A DNA stretch of 64,000 bases. Origin: Novosphingobium olei (lineage in GTDB: Bacteria > Pseudomonadota > Alphaproteobacteria > Sphingomonadales > Sphingomonadaceae). The stretch covers positions 302,470-366,469 of the forward strand of contig NZ_JABBGM010000005.1 in the NCBI RefSeq assembly GCF_012927405.1. Direction: 5' to 3'. Below are positions 16,737 through 27,712 of the stretch, in pieces. The notes beneath the pieces are model-generated. The model did not search any database. It saw only the letters and a list, made by a program, of their open reading frames with translations, and was not told the origin of the DNA. The position numbers and the translations under genes were made by a program. The number at the start of each line of letters is the position of its first letter. Within the stretch, counting starts at the first letter, position 1.

Positions 16737-19700
16737 ATGAACTTCAAGAACATCTCGGCCTGGTCGATCCGCAACCCGGTCGTGCCGATCGTCCTGTTCC
16801 TCGGGCTCACGCTCGCAGGGCTGGTCTCGTTCATGGGCATGAAGGTCCAGAACCAGCCCGACATCGAATTCCCGATGGTGATCGTGATGATCAGCCAGCC
16901 GGGCGCCGCGCCGACCGAGATCGAGAACCAGATCACGCAGCGGGTGGAATCCGCGGTCCGCACGATCCAGGGGATCGAGGCGATGAGCTCTACGGCATCG
17001 GAAGGCAGCAGCCAGACGATGATCCAGTTCAAGATTGGCACCGACATCAACGCGGCGGTGAACGAGGTCAAGAACGCCATCGACCAGACGCGCGGCAACC
17101 TGCCCGACGGGATTCTCGAGCCGCAGGTGGTCAAGGCGCAGACCTCGTCGGATCCGATCGCCTATTTCGCGGTCGAAGCCGACGACATGACGCTCGAACA
17201 GCTGTCGTGGTTCATCGACGATACGGTCGCCAAGCGACTGCTGACCGTGCCCGGCATGGCCGAAGTCGTGCGTTCGGGCGGCGTCGATCGCGAAATCGCG
17301 GTCACGCTCGATCCGATGCGGATGAAGGCGCAGGGCGTTACCGCAGTCCAGATCAACGCCGCGCTTCGCCAGGTCAACCTCAACGCGGCGGGCGGGCGCG
17401 CGGAAGTGGCGGGTTCGCGCCAGGCCGTGCGCGTGCTCGGCAACGCGCTTTCCGCGTTCGATCTGTCGCAGACCCAGATCTCGCTGGCCAGCGGACGGAC
17501 CATCCGCCTGTCCGATGTGGCCGACGTGCGTGACAGCTACAGCGAAGTCGCCTCGCTGGCCAAGTTCAATGGCAAGCAGGTGGTGACCTTCTCGATCGCC
17601 CGCGCGCGCGGCGAATCCGATGTCAGCGTGTTCGACGATGCGGTAAAGGAGATGGACAAGATCTCCACCGAACAGGGTGGCAAGGTCAAGTTCCGCCAGC
17701 TGTTCAACTCGGTGCAGTACACGAAGGACCAGTACCGCAGCTCGATGTCCTCGATGGTCGAAGGCGCCGTGCTGGCGGTCATCGTGGTGTTCTTCTTCCT
17801 CCGTGACTGGCGCGCCACGATCGTTTCGGCGATCGCCATTCCGCTTTCGGCCATCCCCACCTTCTGGGTCATGGATCTGATGGGCTTCACGCTCAACCAG
17901 ATGTCGCTGCTGGCGCTGGGTCTGGTCGCAGGCGTGCTCGTCGACGATGCAATCGTGGAGATCGAGAACATCGTGCGCCACATGCGCATGGGCAAAACGC
18001 CGTACCAGGCCTCGATCGATGCCGCCGACGAGATCGGGCTCGCGGTCGTCGCGACGACCTTCTCGATCGTCGCGGTGTTCTTCCCTGTTGGGCTGATGCC
18101 CGGCGTTTCGGGCCAGTTCTTCAAGAACTTCGGCCTGACGGTCGTGGTTGCAGTGCTGTTCTCGCTGCTCGTCGCGCGCATGATCACGCCGATGATTGCC
18201 GCCTATTTCCTCAAGGCGCACGGCCATGCCGAACATGGCGGCGGCCCGTGGATGGATCGCTACATGAAGATCCTGCGCTGGTCGCTCGATACGCGCGCGG
18301 CGCAGGCCTATCGCGCCGCGTTCCCCAAGCGCCGCTTCCGCGCGCGCCTTCGCGATCACCGGCTGTGGATGATGGGCGTGGGCTTCGGCGCGCTGCTGCT
18401 GACCGGCCTGCTGTTCGTGATCGTGCCGAGCCAGTTCTTCCCCGACACCGACGAGGACTTCAGCCGCATCACGATCGAGATGGTGCCCGGCACCACGATC
18501 GAGCAGACCGAGCGGAAGATCGACGAGGTATACAACCTGATCAAGGGCGAGCCCGAGGTCGGAGCCGGGCTCGAGCGCATCGAGGAGGCCAAGGGCCGCG
18601 TGTTCCTGGTGCTCAAGAAGGGTTCCGGGCTTCGCGGCAGCGTCGAGTTCGAACGCGCGCTGACGCCCAGGCTGCAGACGATCGCCGATGCCCGTGTCTC
18701 GTTCATGAGCTCGAACGGCGGGGGTCCCGGCGGGGGTTCGGGGCGGCCGATCAGCATCATGCTGTCTGGCTCCGATCCGGCGCTGCTGCAGCGCACGGCG
18801 CAGACGCTGGTCGACCAGATGAGCAAGCTCAAGACGGTGGTCGCGCCCCGCGTCAGCGCCGACATGCGCCGGCCCGAGATCGTCATCACCCCGCATCTCG
18901 ACCTTGCTGCCAATCTTGGCGTCACCACCCAGGCGCTGAGCCAGGTCATCCGCATCGCGACGCAAGGTGAGATCGACCAGAACAGCGCCAAGTTCTCGCT
19001 GTCTGACCGGCAGGTGCCGATCCGCGTCAAGCTGCCGCCGGATTCGCGTCGAGACCTTTCGACGATCGAGAATCTGCCGGTGCCTACGACCTCGGGCACC
19101 ACCGTGCCGCTGTCTCGCGTGGCGACGATCGGCTTCGGTTCGGGGCCGACGACGATCCAGCGGTACAACCAGAACCGCCGCGTGTTCATCGGCGCGGACC
19201 TGCCAGCCGGCGTCGCCAAGGGCACCGCGATGGCAGAGATCAACAAGCTGCCGATCATGAAGAACATCCCCCAAGGGGTGTCGAACGCCCCGGCGGGCGA
19301 GGACCGCTGGCAGCAGGAAATGATCACCAACTTCATCGTCGCGGTCTGCGCGGGCGTGCTGCTGGTGTTCTCGGTGCTGGTGCTGCTGTACCACCGCTTC
19401 GTTTCCCCGCTGGTCAACATGGGCTCGCTGTTCCTGGCGCCGCTGGGGGGCATGCTGCTGCTCGGCATCGTTGGCCAGCCGCTGTCGATGCCGGTGTTCA
19501 TCGGCATCCTGATGCTGTTCGGCATCGTGGCGAAGAATTCGATCCTGCTGATCGACTTCGCCATTGAGGAGATGGGGACCGGGAAGACCAAGCTCGAAGC
19601 GATCATCGAGGCGGGTCACAAGCGCGCGCAGCCGATCATCATGACCACCGTGGCCATGGTCGCGGGCATGGTGCCGACCGCGATCTCGCTGGGGGGCGAT

Positions 19701-19922
19701 GCCGGCTGGCGTGCACCGATGGGCACCACGGTGATCGGCGGCCTGACGATGTCGACGCTGCTCACGTTGCTGATCGTCCCGGCAGGCTTCAGCCTGGCCG
19801 ATGGCCTCGAAAAGCGCGTGGGACCGTGGCTCGGCCGCAAGGTGCTGAGCTACGATCCCAATGACCCGCGCAACCAGGCTCCGGGGAACCGGCCGCACGG
19901 CGAGGCATTCCCGGCGGAGTGA
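16737..19922 (+). CDS. Efflux RND transporter permease subunit (AcrB/MexB superfamily)
   Basis: Proton-antiporting inner-membrane pump of 1061 residues, the HAE-1/HAE-2 RND type with 12 transmembrane helices and two large periplasmic loops (after helices 1 and 7). The helix 4 proton-relay pair of aspartates is present in GVLVDDAIVEIENIV near 403. N-terminus FKNISAWSIRNPV is typical of the sphingomonad/alphaproteobacterial group. Likely substrates are lipophilic toxic compounds, not predictable more closely. It is translationally adjacent to DUF445: the GTGA at 19919-19922 overlaps the start and stop. Confidence 0.95.
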   Translation: MNFKNISAWSIRNPVVPIVLFLGLTLAGLVSFMGMKVQNQPDIEFPMVIVMISQPGAAPTEIENQITQRVESAVRTIQGIEAMSSTASEGSSQTMIQFKIGTDINAAVNEVKNAIDQTRGNLPDGILEPQVVKAQTSSDPIAYFAVEADDMTLEQLSWFIDDTVAKRLLTVPGMAEVVRSGGVDREIAVTLDPMRMKAQGVTAVQINAALRQVNLNAAGGRAEVAGSRQAVRVLGNALSAFDLSQTQISLASGRTIRLSDVADVRDSYSEVASLAKFNGKQVVTFSIARARGESDVSVFDDAVKEMDKISTEQGGKVKFRQLFNSVQYTKDQYRSSMSSMVEGAVLAVIVVFFFLRDWRATIVSAIAIPLSAIPTFWVMDLMGFTLNQMSLLALGLVAGVLVDDAIVEIENIVRHMRMGKTPYQASIDAADEIGLAVVATTFSIVAVFFPVGLMPGVSGQFFKNFGLTVVVAVLFSLLVARMITPMIAAYFLKAHGHAEHGGGPWMDRYMKILRWSLDTRAAQAYRAAFPKRRFRARLRDHRLWMMGVGFGALLLTGLLFVIVPSQFFPDTDEDFSRITIEMVPGTTIEQTERKIDEVYNLIKGEPEVGAGLERIEEAKGRVFLVLKKGSGLRGSVEFERALTPRLQTIADARVSFMSSNGGGPGGGSGRPISIMLSGSDPALLQRTAQTLVDQMSKLKTVVAPRVSADMRRPEIVITPHLDLAANLGVTTQALSQVIRIATQGEIDQNSAKFSLSDRQVPIRVKLPPDSRRDLSTIENLPVPTTSGTTVPLSRVATIGFGSGPTTIQRYNQNRRVFIGADLPAGVAKGTAMAEINKLPIMKNIPQGVSNAPAGEDRWQQEMITNFIVAVCAGVLLVFSVLVLLYHRFVSPLVNMGSLFLAPLGGMLLLGIVGQPLSMPVFIGILMLFGIVAKNSILLIDFAIEEMGTGKTKLEAIIEAGHKRAQPIIMTTVAMVAGMVPTAISLGGDAGWRAPMGTTVIGGLTMSTLLTLLIVPAGFSLADGLEKRVGPWLGRKVLSYDPNDPRNQAPGNRPHGEAFPAE

Positions 19923-21190
19923 ACCAGCTTTCCTCTGCCGCCGTCAAACGAACCGGGCTCCGGCTGACCGACCCGGCTCGCCGGATGCGACTTCTCGCCA
20001 CCGGTCTGCTCGTCGCGATGGCGGGATTGTTCCTGCTCTCGCGGCAACTGGTGCCGCTGCATCCCGGCTGGGGGTATTTGCGCGCCTTTGCCGAAGCGGC
20101 GATGGTGGGTGGCTTGGCCGACTGGTTTGCGGTGACTGCGCTGTTCCGGCGCCCGCTGGGACTGCCGATCCCGCACACCGCGATCATCCCTGAAAACAAG
20201 GATCGCATCGCCGATACGATGGCTGCGTTCCTGCGCGACAATTTCCTGACGTCGCAGGTCGTGGCGCGGCGGCTGCAGACGCTCGATGCGGCAAGGCTGG
20301 CGGGCCAGTTCCTCGCCAATCCGCGCGGGTCCGAAAGCCGGCTGCGCGATGGCGCCACCAGCCTGCTGGCCGACGTGCTCGAATCGCTCGATCAGGAAAA
20401 GCTCGGCGGACTGGCCAAAGGCGCAGTGCGTACGCAGTTCGAACGGCTCGATCTGGCGCCGCTGCTGGGCCAGATGCTCGGCGCGATGGTTGCCGACGGC
20501 CGGCACATGCCGCTGGTCGAGAGCGGCATCCGCAAGGCGGCGCATATCCTCGAAGCAAACGAGGAAATGATCCGCGCGATGATACATGAACGGGCCAACG
20601 CGCTGATGCGGTTCGCCCGTCTCGATGAACGGCTGGCCAACACGATCCTCGACGGGCTGTACAAGCTGCTCGCGGAGACCGTGGTGATTCCCGACCATCC
20701 CCTGCGGGTGAAGATCGAGGAGGGCTTGCAGCAGCTTGCCCACGATCTTGTCCACGACCCCGAAATGCGCGCGCGCGTGGAACGGATGAAAGGCGAAATT
20801 CTGGCCAACCCGGCCTTCGCCGCTTGGCTCGATGCCCTGTGGGAGCGTGCGCGAGCGCGCCTGTTGCGCGCGGTGCGAGAGCCTGATGGAGCGCTGTCCG
20901 GCCAGCTCGGCACCAGCGTCGCCGAGTTGGGTCGCGCCCTGCAGCACGATCCGCGCCTGCAGCATCTGGTCAACCGCTTCGCCCGCCGCACACTGGTCGG
21001 CGTGGCGACACGTTATGGCAGCCAGATCGTGCGGCTGGTATCCGAAACGGTGCGTCGCTGGGATGCACGCACCGTCACCGACCGGATCGAAGGCGCGGTC
21101 GGTCGCGATCTTCAGTTCATCCGCATCAACGGCACGCTGGTGGGCGGGCTTGTCGGCGTGGCGATCCACGCTATCGATGTCGCTCTATGA
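19919..21190 (+). CDS. DUF445 family membrane protein
   Basis: Inner-membrane protein of 423 residues from the DUF445/YjiN family. It has two N-terminal hydrophobic segments (about 25-43 and 55-75, the second with GGLADWFAVTALFRRPLGLPIPHTAIIP, the family's hallmark) and a last one near the C-terminus (IRINGTLVGGLVGVAIHAI), with a long helical cytoplasmic or periplasmic middle. The start is a GTG that overlaps the permease stop by four bases (GTGA), and the acetyltransferase gene overlaps its end by four bases (ATGA), so four genes form one transcription unit. Function unknown; E. coli YjiN is equally uncharacterised. Confidence 0.9.
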   Translation: MNQLSSAAVKRTGLRLTDPARRMRLLATGLLVAMAGLFLLSRQLVPLHPGWGYLRAFAEAAMVGGLADWFAVTALFRRPLGLPIPHTAIIPENKDRIADTMAAFLRDNFLTSQVVARRLQTLDAARLAGQFLANPRGSESRLRDGATSLLADVLESLDQEKLGGLAKGAVRTQFERLDLAPLLGQMLGAMVADGRHMPLVESGIRKAAHILEANEEMIRAMIHERANALMRFARLDERLANTILDGLYKLLAETVVIPDHPLRVKIEEGLQQLAHDLVHDPEMRARVERMKGEILANPAFAAWLDALWERARARLLRAVREPDGALSGQLGTSVAELGRALQHDPRLQHLVNRFARRTLVGVATRYGSQIVRLVSETVRRWDARTVTDRIEGAVGRDLQFIRINGTLVGGLVGVAIHAIDVAL

Positions 21191-21741
21191 CCCAGCCCCA
21201 ACCCTTCCTGCGCACGGCGCGGCTCGATCTCTGGCAACCGCACGCGCGCGATCATCACGGGCTGGTGGAGCTTCTGGCGCCCGAAGCGGTGCGCGCGAAT
21301 CTGGGCAATCGTCCGACCAGCGTCGTCGAGGAATTCAACCGGTTGCTGCGCAATGCGGGCAGCTGGGCGCTCTATGGCTATGGCATCCTCACCTGTCGCC
21401 CGCGCGGCGAAGACAGGGTCGTCGGCATCTGCGGCGTGTTCCATTCGTGGCGCGGCTTCGGCAAGGGCATGGACGATACGCCCGAGATCGGCTGGATCTT
21501 CGCCGAGGAAACGTGGGGACAGGGCATCGCCAGCGAAGCCGCGGCCGCGGCGCTCGACTGGTTTGCCGCGGCGCACCCGGACAAGCGGGTCGCCTGCATG
21601 ATCAACGACACCAACCTCGCTTCGATCGCCGTGGCCAGGAAGGTTGGCTTCAGCGTTTATGGCGAACATCGGGAGGAGGATGGCGGGGCTGCCCTCATCC
21701 TGCTCGAAAAGAACGCAGTCAGCCTGTCACCAGCATCGTGA
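21187..21741 (+). CDS. GNAT family N-acetyltransferase (RimJ/RimL type)
   Basis: A 184-residue acetyl-CoA-dependent acetyltransferase. The N-terminal LRTARLDLW is the typical RimJ/RimL opening; motif A is GWIFAEETWGQGIASEAAAAAL (about 101-122) with the GQGIAS acetyl-CoA loop, and the late NLASIAVARKVGF segment is motif B. Alkyl or alpha-amino acceptor is unknown. ATG overlaps the DUF445 stop. Last gene of the RND operon; its 3' end overlaps the convergent histidine kinase by 23 bases, which would create antisense transcripts unless ended precisely. Confidence 0.88.
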   Translation: MTQPQPFLRTARLDLWQPHARDHHGLVELLAPEAVRANLGNRPTSVVEEFNRLLRNAGSWALYGYGILTCRPRGEDRVVGICGVFHSWRGFGKGMDDTPEIGWIFAEETWGQGIASEAAAAALDWFAAAHPDKRVACMINDTNLASIAVARKVGFSVYGEHREEDGGAALILLEKNAVSLSPAS

Positions 21742-23380
21742 TCCGGTTGGTCAATTCCTCGACGGTGAACGGCTTGGTCAGGATGTCCATGCCGGATTCG
21801 ATCGCGCTGCCATCGATCACGCTGCTTTCAGCGTAGCCCGTCACGAACATGACCTTTAGCATCGGGCGGGTGCGTCGTGCCGCGTCGGCAACCTGGCGTC
21901 CGTTGAGCCCGCCGGGCAGACCGACGTCGGTGACGAGCAGATCGAGAACCGGTGTCGCCTCGAGCACCGCCAGCGCCTCGGCGCCGTCGCCCGCCTCCAG
22001 GCAGGCGTAGCCCATGCCCGCCAGTGCATCGACGAGCAGCATGCGCACGCTCGACTCGTCATCCACGACAAGGACCGTGCCCTGCAGCATCGGGGCAGCC
22101 AGAGGTTCGCCCGATGAAGGTACGGGAGAAGCAACCTCGCCCAGGAAGCGAGGAAGATAGATTCGCACGCGCGTTCCGACGTCCTGTACAGAGCGGATCC
22201 TGACGATGCCACGGCTCTGCCGCGCAAATCCGTAAACCATCGAAAGGCCAAGCCCGGTACCGCGACCGATAGGCTTGGTCGTGAAGAACGGATCGAACAC
22301 CCGCTCCAGATCCTCGGGCGAGATGCCGACCCCGCCATCGGTCACCATCACCGTGACGTAGTCGCCGGGTGGCAACCCGCGGTCGCTCGCGGCCGAACCC
22401 TGCAGCATCACGTTCTCGGTGTTGATCGTGATCGTCCCGCCTTCGGGCATGGCATCGCGCGCGTTGATGCACAGGTTGAGCAGCGCATTCTCGAGCTGGT
22501 TGGAATCGACTGACGTCGGCCAAAGCCCCTTCTGCGTGTCCAGCACGATCGCGTAGGACGGGCCGACCGTCCGCGTCACCAGTTCGACGAATTCGGGCAG
22601 CAGCGTGTTGATGTCCAGCGCGCGCGGCGAAAGCGTTTGGCGGCGGGAGAAGGCGAGCAGGCGGTGAGTCAGGGCGGCCGCGCGCCGGGTCGCGCCGAGA
22701 CCCGCCGACAGATAGCGGGAGATGTCCGCCGCCGGGTTCTGCTTCTGCCGACGCTCGATCAGTTCGAACGCGCCCTGGATGCCGGCAAGCAGGTTGTTGA
22801 AGTCGTGCGCCAGGCCTCCGGTCAGCTGGCCGACCGCTTCCATCTTCTGCGCCTGCCGCAGGGCGGCTTCGGCGGCCTCTCGTTCGGCCAGCGCCTCCAC
22901 GACCCGGGCCTCCAGCGTTTCGTTCAGCTGGCGCAGCGCTTCTTCCGCGCGCACCTGATCGGTCACGTCCTTGAACAGGACGGCTACCAGCCGATCCTCG
23001 AAGGGGCCGATGCGAAACGAGGAAACTTCCAGATGTCGCCCCGTGGCGACAAGCTCGTTGCGAAAGCGGATCGGCTCACCCGTGTGCAGCACACGTCCAT
23101 AGAATGCGACCCAGCCATCGGCTTCGTCGGGGACCATTTCGCGCAACTTCTGCCCCACGACATTGGGAATGCCGGTATTCCGCTCGTAAGCGGCGTTGGC
23201 GAGAATATGGATATAGTCGCTCAGCGGTCCGTGCGGGCCGTCGAGAAAGCGGATCACGCAATAGCCTTGATCCATGCTTTCGAACAGCGTGCGGTACAGC
23301 TCGAGCGAAATCGGCGGCCCAGCGTCGTCGAAACCGGTGTCGCTGGGCGATTGCGGCAGGGAGCGCGCCGGGATGTCCAT
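21719..23380 (-). CDS. PAS-containing hybrid sensor histidine kinase with C-terminal receiver
   Basis: Cytoplasmic two-component protein of 553 residues with no transmembrane segment. It has a PAS sensor (about 28-145), a coiled-coil linker (148-182), a dimerisation/phosphoacceptor domain with His192 in GLAHDFNNLL, an HATPase domain (N-box around 301-310, G1 box near 348 reading DGGVG instead of the common DNGxG/DTGxG, G2 GRGTGLGLSM at 372-381), and a receiver (about 435-550) with D440/D441 and the acceptor D485 in LLVTDVGLPGG. HDFNN-type kinases often act with separate or hybrid receivers and a phosphotransferase or output protein; no DNA-binding output is encoded nearby, so targets are unknown. 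The sensed signal cannot be inferred. Confidence 0.93.
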   Translation of the reverse strand: MDIPARSLPQSPSDTGFDDAGPPISLELYRTLFESMDQGYCVIRFLDGPHGPLSDYIHILANAAYERNTGIPNVVGQKLREMVPDEADGWVAFYGRVLHTGEPIRFRNELVATGRHLEVSSFRIGPFEDRLVAVLFKDVTDQVRAEEALRQLNETLEARVVEALAEREAAEAALRQAQKMEAVGQLTGGLAHDFNNLLAGIQGAFELIERRQKQNPAADISRYLSAGLGATRRAAALTHRLLAFSRRQTLSPRALDINTLLPEFVELVTRTVGPSYAIVLDTQKGLWPTSVDSNQLENALLNLCINARDAMPEGGTITINTENVMLQGSAASDRGLPPGDYVTVMVTDGGVGISPEDLERVFDPFFTTKPIGRGTGLGLSMVYGFARQSRGIVRIRSVQDVGTRVRIYLPRFLGEVASPVPSSGEPLAAPMLQGTVLVVDDESSVRMLLVDALAGMGYACLEAGDGAEALAVLEATPVLDLLVTDVGLPGGLNGRQVADAARRTRPMLKVMFVTGYAESSVIDGSAIESGMDILTKPFTVEELTNRITMLVTG

Positions 23381-23423
23381 CGGGCCGCAAACGCGACGAG
23401 GGCGAAACGGTTCCCGGCAAAGG

Positions 23424-23457
23424 AAACGGGGCCGGAAGTTTCCTTCCGGCCCCGCCC
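23424..23457 (-). terminator. Terminator hairpin after groEL
   Basis: Perfect 11-bp stem GGGGCCGGAAG (23428-23438) with CTTCCGGCCCC (23443-23453) around TTTC. Read on the minus strand it is followed by a mixed G/T tract (GTTTCCTTT). It also lies 48 bases upstream of the kinase start at 23380, so it may insulate the two genes. Confidence 0.65.
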
Positions 23458-23487
23458 TTTTCCGTCAGCGTGTGCTGCGTGGACTGC

Positions 23488-25468
<1,981 letters not shown>

Positions 25469-25512
25469 GGGTTGCTCCCTCTTCCAATCAAATTGGCGAT
25501 ACGAATTTCTGC

Positions 25513-25539
25513 TTGGCACTCTCGCGATGAGAGTGCCAG
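25513..25539 (-). promoter_or_regulatory. CIRCE operator (HrcA binding site) of groESL
   Basis: Inverted repeat TTGGCACTC (25513-25521), nine-base spacer, GAGTGCCAG (25531-25539), matching the CIRCE consensus TTAGCACTC-N9-GAGTGCTAA at all but two symmetric positions in each arm or fewer. It sits upstream of groES on the minus strand. HrcA repression released by heat is established for such elements. Confidence 0.95.
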
Positions 25540-25639
25540 CGCCGCGCATATGGGCGGGGGGGCAGAGAGCGTCAAGGACCCGGATCGAAGAATCTTTTTG
25601 CGTTTCGCGCCAGTCTGCCGCGATGACGTGGACGTGGAA

Positions 25640-27031
25640 TCAGCCGGGCAGAAGCCCCAGCTGATCGCGACGGTGCCAGCGCCAGTGCAGCAACCCCGCC
25701 ACGAAGATCAGCCCGACGAGCAGCCCGATCCACACGCCAAGTCCGCCGACCGGGGTGTAGAGCCCGAGCCACAGCGCCGTGCCCACGCCCGGCACCCAGT
25801 AGCCGAACAGCGCGATCAGCATCGGCACGCGCGTATCTTGCAGGCCGCGCAGCATGCCCGCGCCGACGGCCTGCGCGCCATCGAACAGCTGGAACGCCGC
25901 CGCGACGATCATGTACTGGATGGCAAGGTCCACCACCCGTGCGTTGGCGGGTGCGGTGGGGTCGATGTAGAGCCACAGCAACTGATGCGGGAAGATCAGC
26001 ATCACACTGGCTGACACCGCCATGAATCCCATGCCGAGCAGCGTTGCCGCCTGTCCCGCACGCCGGATGGCTTGACGGTCGCCCGCGCCGAACGACAGGC
26101 CCACGCGGATCGTTGCCGCCTGCGCGACGCCGAAGGGCACCTGGAATGCGATCGCGGCGAATTGCAGCGCCACGGTATGCGCGGCGAGCTCTGCCTCGCC
26201 GATGCGACCCATGACGAAGGCCGCGCCGTTGAACATGCCGGCTTCGGCAATGATCGTGCCGCAGATCGGCAGGCCGATCCGGAGCACGTCGCGAAAGCGG
26301 CGCCATTCGGGCACCCACCAGCGCCCCAGCAGGCGGTAGCGATGAAGGCGCCGATCGAAGCGGATCACCAGCGCATAGGCACCCAGCATCGCGCCGCTGG
26401 TGACCACGCTGGACACGGCCGAGCCCGACAGCCCCATCTGCGGCGCGCCGAAGTGGCCGAAGACGAAGATCCAGTTGCCCAGCGCGTTCACCGCCACCGC
26501 CATGGCCGTGATCGCGGTGCCGATGCCCGGGCGCCCCAGCGTGGCAACCACCGTGCGCAGCAGCGCTGCCAGAACCGCCGGGATCGCCGCCCACATCAGG
26601 ATGTGGAGAAACGGTTCGGCCCTCGCGATGACGCCGGGCTGTTGCCCGGTCAGGCGCATCAGCGGCCCGCCCAGCAGGCAGACCCCGATGGCCACCGCGG
26701 CGGCGAGCAGGCCCACCCAGGCGGCCATGCGCACGGTGCGCCGCACTTCGCGCACGGCGTGCTTGCGCCGACCGAGCTCCGCCGCGATCAGCGGGGACGC
26801 CGCGCCGACCAGGCCGGTCATGCTCCAGACCAGCAAGCCGAACAGCGCGACCGACAGCGACGAGGCAGCCAGCGCCTCTGGCCCCAGCCGCGCCACGAAC
26901 ACAACGTCGATCGCGAAGACCGCCATCTGCAGCAGGTTTGCCCCCACCAGCGGTGCGGCGAGGCGCAACATGCTGCGCCATTCGTCAAGCCAGCTTCGGG
27001 GAGGGTTCTCAAACATCGCGCGGCGGGGCAT
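25640..27031 (-). CDS. MATE family efflux transporter (NorM-like)
   Basis: Cation-coupled multidrug exporter of the inner membrane. The 463-residue product has about 12 hydrophobic helices arranged as two homologous halves, starting with LAAPLVGANLLQMAVFAIDVVFVARLG (about 15-45), which is the typical MATE opening. The reading frame is open far upstream, but codon use and family length put the start at the ATG at 27031 or at the ATG five codons later (27016). No good ribosome binding site distinguishes them. It converges on nothing at its 3' side except the groES promoter region, and is divergent from the cytochrome c gene. Substrate unknown. Confidence 0.92.
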   Translation of the reverse strand: MPRRAMFENPPRSWLDEWRSMLRLAAPLVGANLLQMAVFAIDVVFVARLGPEALAASSLSVALFGLLVWSMTGLVGAASPLIAAELGRRKHAVREVRRTVRMAAWVGLLAAAVAIGVCLLGGPLMRLTGQQPGVIARAEPFLHILMWAAIPAVLAALLRTVVATLGRPGIGTAITAMAVAVNALGNWIFVFGHFGAPQMGLSGSAVSSVVTSGAMLGAYALVIRFDRRLHRYRLLGRWWVPEWRRFRDVLRIGLPICGTIIAEAGMFNGAAFVMGRIGEAELAAHTVALQFAAIAFQVPFGVAQAATIRVGLSFGAGDRQAIRRAGQAATLLGMGFMAVSASVMLIFPHQLLWLYIDPTAPANARVVDLAIQYMIVAAAFQLFDGAQAVGAGMLRGLQDTRVPMLIALFGYWVPGVGTALWLGLYTPVGGLGVWIGLLVGLIFVAGLLHWRWHRRDQLGLLPG

Positions 27032-27133
27032 AGGGCCGGCGCGATCCCAAGGGAAGGGCCTCGCACGGACGGGCACGCTGCCGTCCCTGCCACCGTCGAT
27101 GCCTGCGCCGCCGATGATTAGGAGCTCACGCCC

Positions 27134-27544
27134 ATGCCCAAGCCGGTACATGCCTGCCTCGCCTTCGCCCTCCCGCTCGCCCTTGCCGCCTGTGGCGCAA
27201 AGACCGATGACGGCACCGCCGCGCAAGCCGGTGCGGAAACGACGGTCGCCGACGCGGCACCGGCCGCGTTCGGCATCTGCAAGTCGTGCCATGCGGTGGA
27301 GAAGGGCAAGACGGTGATCGGGCCCAGCCTTTACGGTATTGTCGGCACCAAGGCGGGCGATGTTGCCGGCTATTCGTTCAGCCCGGCGCTGAAGGGGTCT
27401 GGCCTCGTGTGGGACGAAGCGACGCTCGACAAGTGGCTTGAAAACCCGATGAAGCTCGTGCCCGGGACCCGCATGAGCTACGCCGGACAGGCCGATCCGG
27501 AAAAGCGCAAGGCGATCATCGCCTACCTCAAGACCTTGAAGTGA
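27134..27544 (+). CDS. c-type cytochrome lipoprotein
   Basis: A 136-residue predicted lipoprotein: lipobox LAAC with Cys20, then a flexible linker and one class I cytochrome c domain. Haem is bound covalently by C49-K-S-C52-H53; the distal ligand is probably Met114 in GTRMSYAG, and the typical C-terminal helix (ADPEKRKAIIAYLKTLK) is present. It resembles membrane-anchored soluble c552-type carriers that pass electrons to terminal oxidases. It lies alone between the MATE exporter (divergent) and the GAF/Fis regulator (same strand, 168 bases away), and might supply electrons from a periplasmic dehydrogenase; that is inference. Confidence 0.92.
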   Translation: MPKPVHACLAFALPLALAACGAKTDDGTAAQAGAETTVADAAPAAFGICKSCHAVEKGKTVIGPSLYGIVGTKAGDVAGYSFSPALKGSGLVWDEATLDKWLENPMKLVPGTRMSYAGQADPEKRKAIIAYLKTLK

Positions 27545-27562
27545 CCGATGATCGCCCGGCAG

Positions 27563-27580
27563 TGTCTCGCTGGCGGGACA
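27563..27580 (+). promoter_or_regulatory. Candidate operator site 1 upstream of the GAF/Fis regulator gene
   Basis: TGTCTC (27563-27568), six bases, GGGACA (27575-27580). It matches in sequence, half-site size and spacing the inverted repeat at 28686-28709, which lies on the other side of the regulator gene. The site is about 130 bases upstream of the regulator start, suggesting autoregulation. Confidence 0.5.
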
Positions 27581-27712
27581 TTGCCGGCGGCCCGCCTGCC
27601 GAATTGGCTTGCATTCGCCGCAAAACCGCCAACGATCGCCGTCCAGCAGCCTGCCCGCACGTCGCGTCGCAAAGAGCGCGAGGCCGCAGTCCTGCCGAGA
27701 GGGTGAAGGCAC

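Noticed and set aside
16665..19898. A 1077-codon minus-strand frame opposite the RND permease
   Set aside because: Antisense artefact; the plus strand encodes a full permease with the expected proton-relay aspartates.
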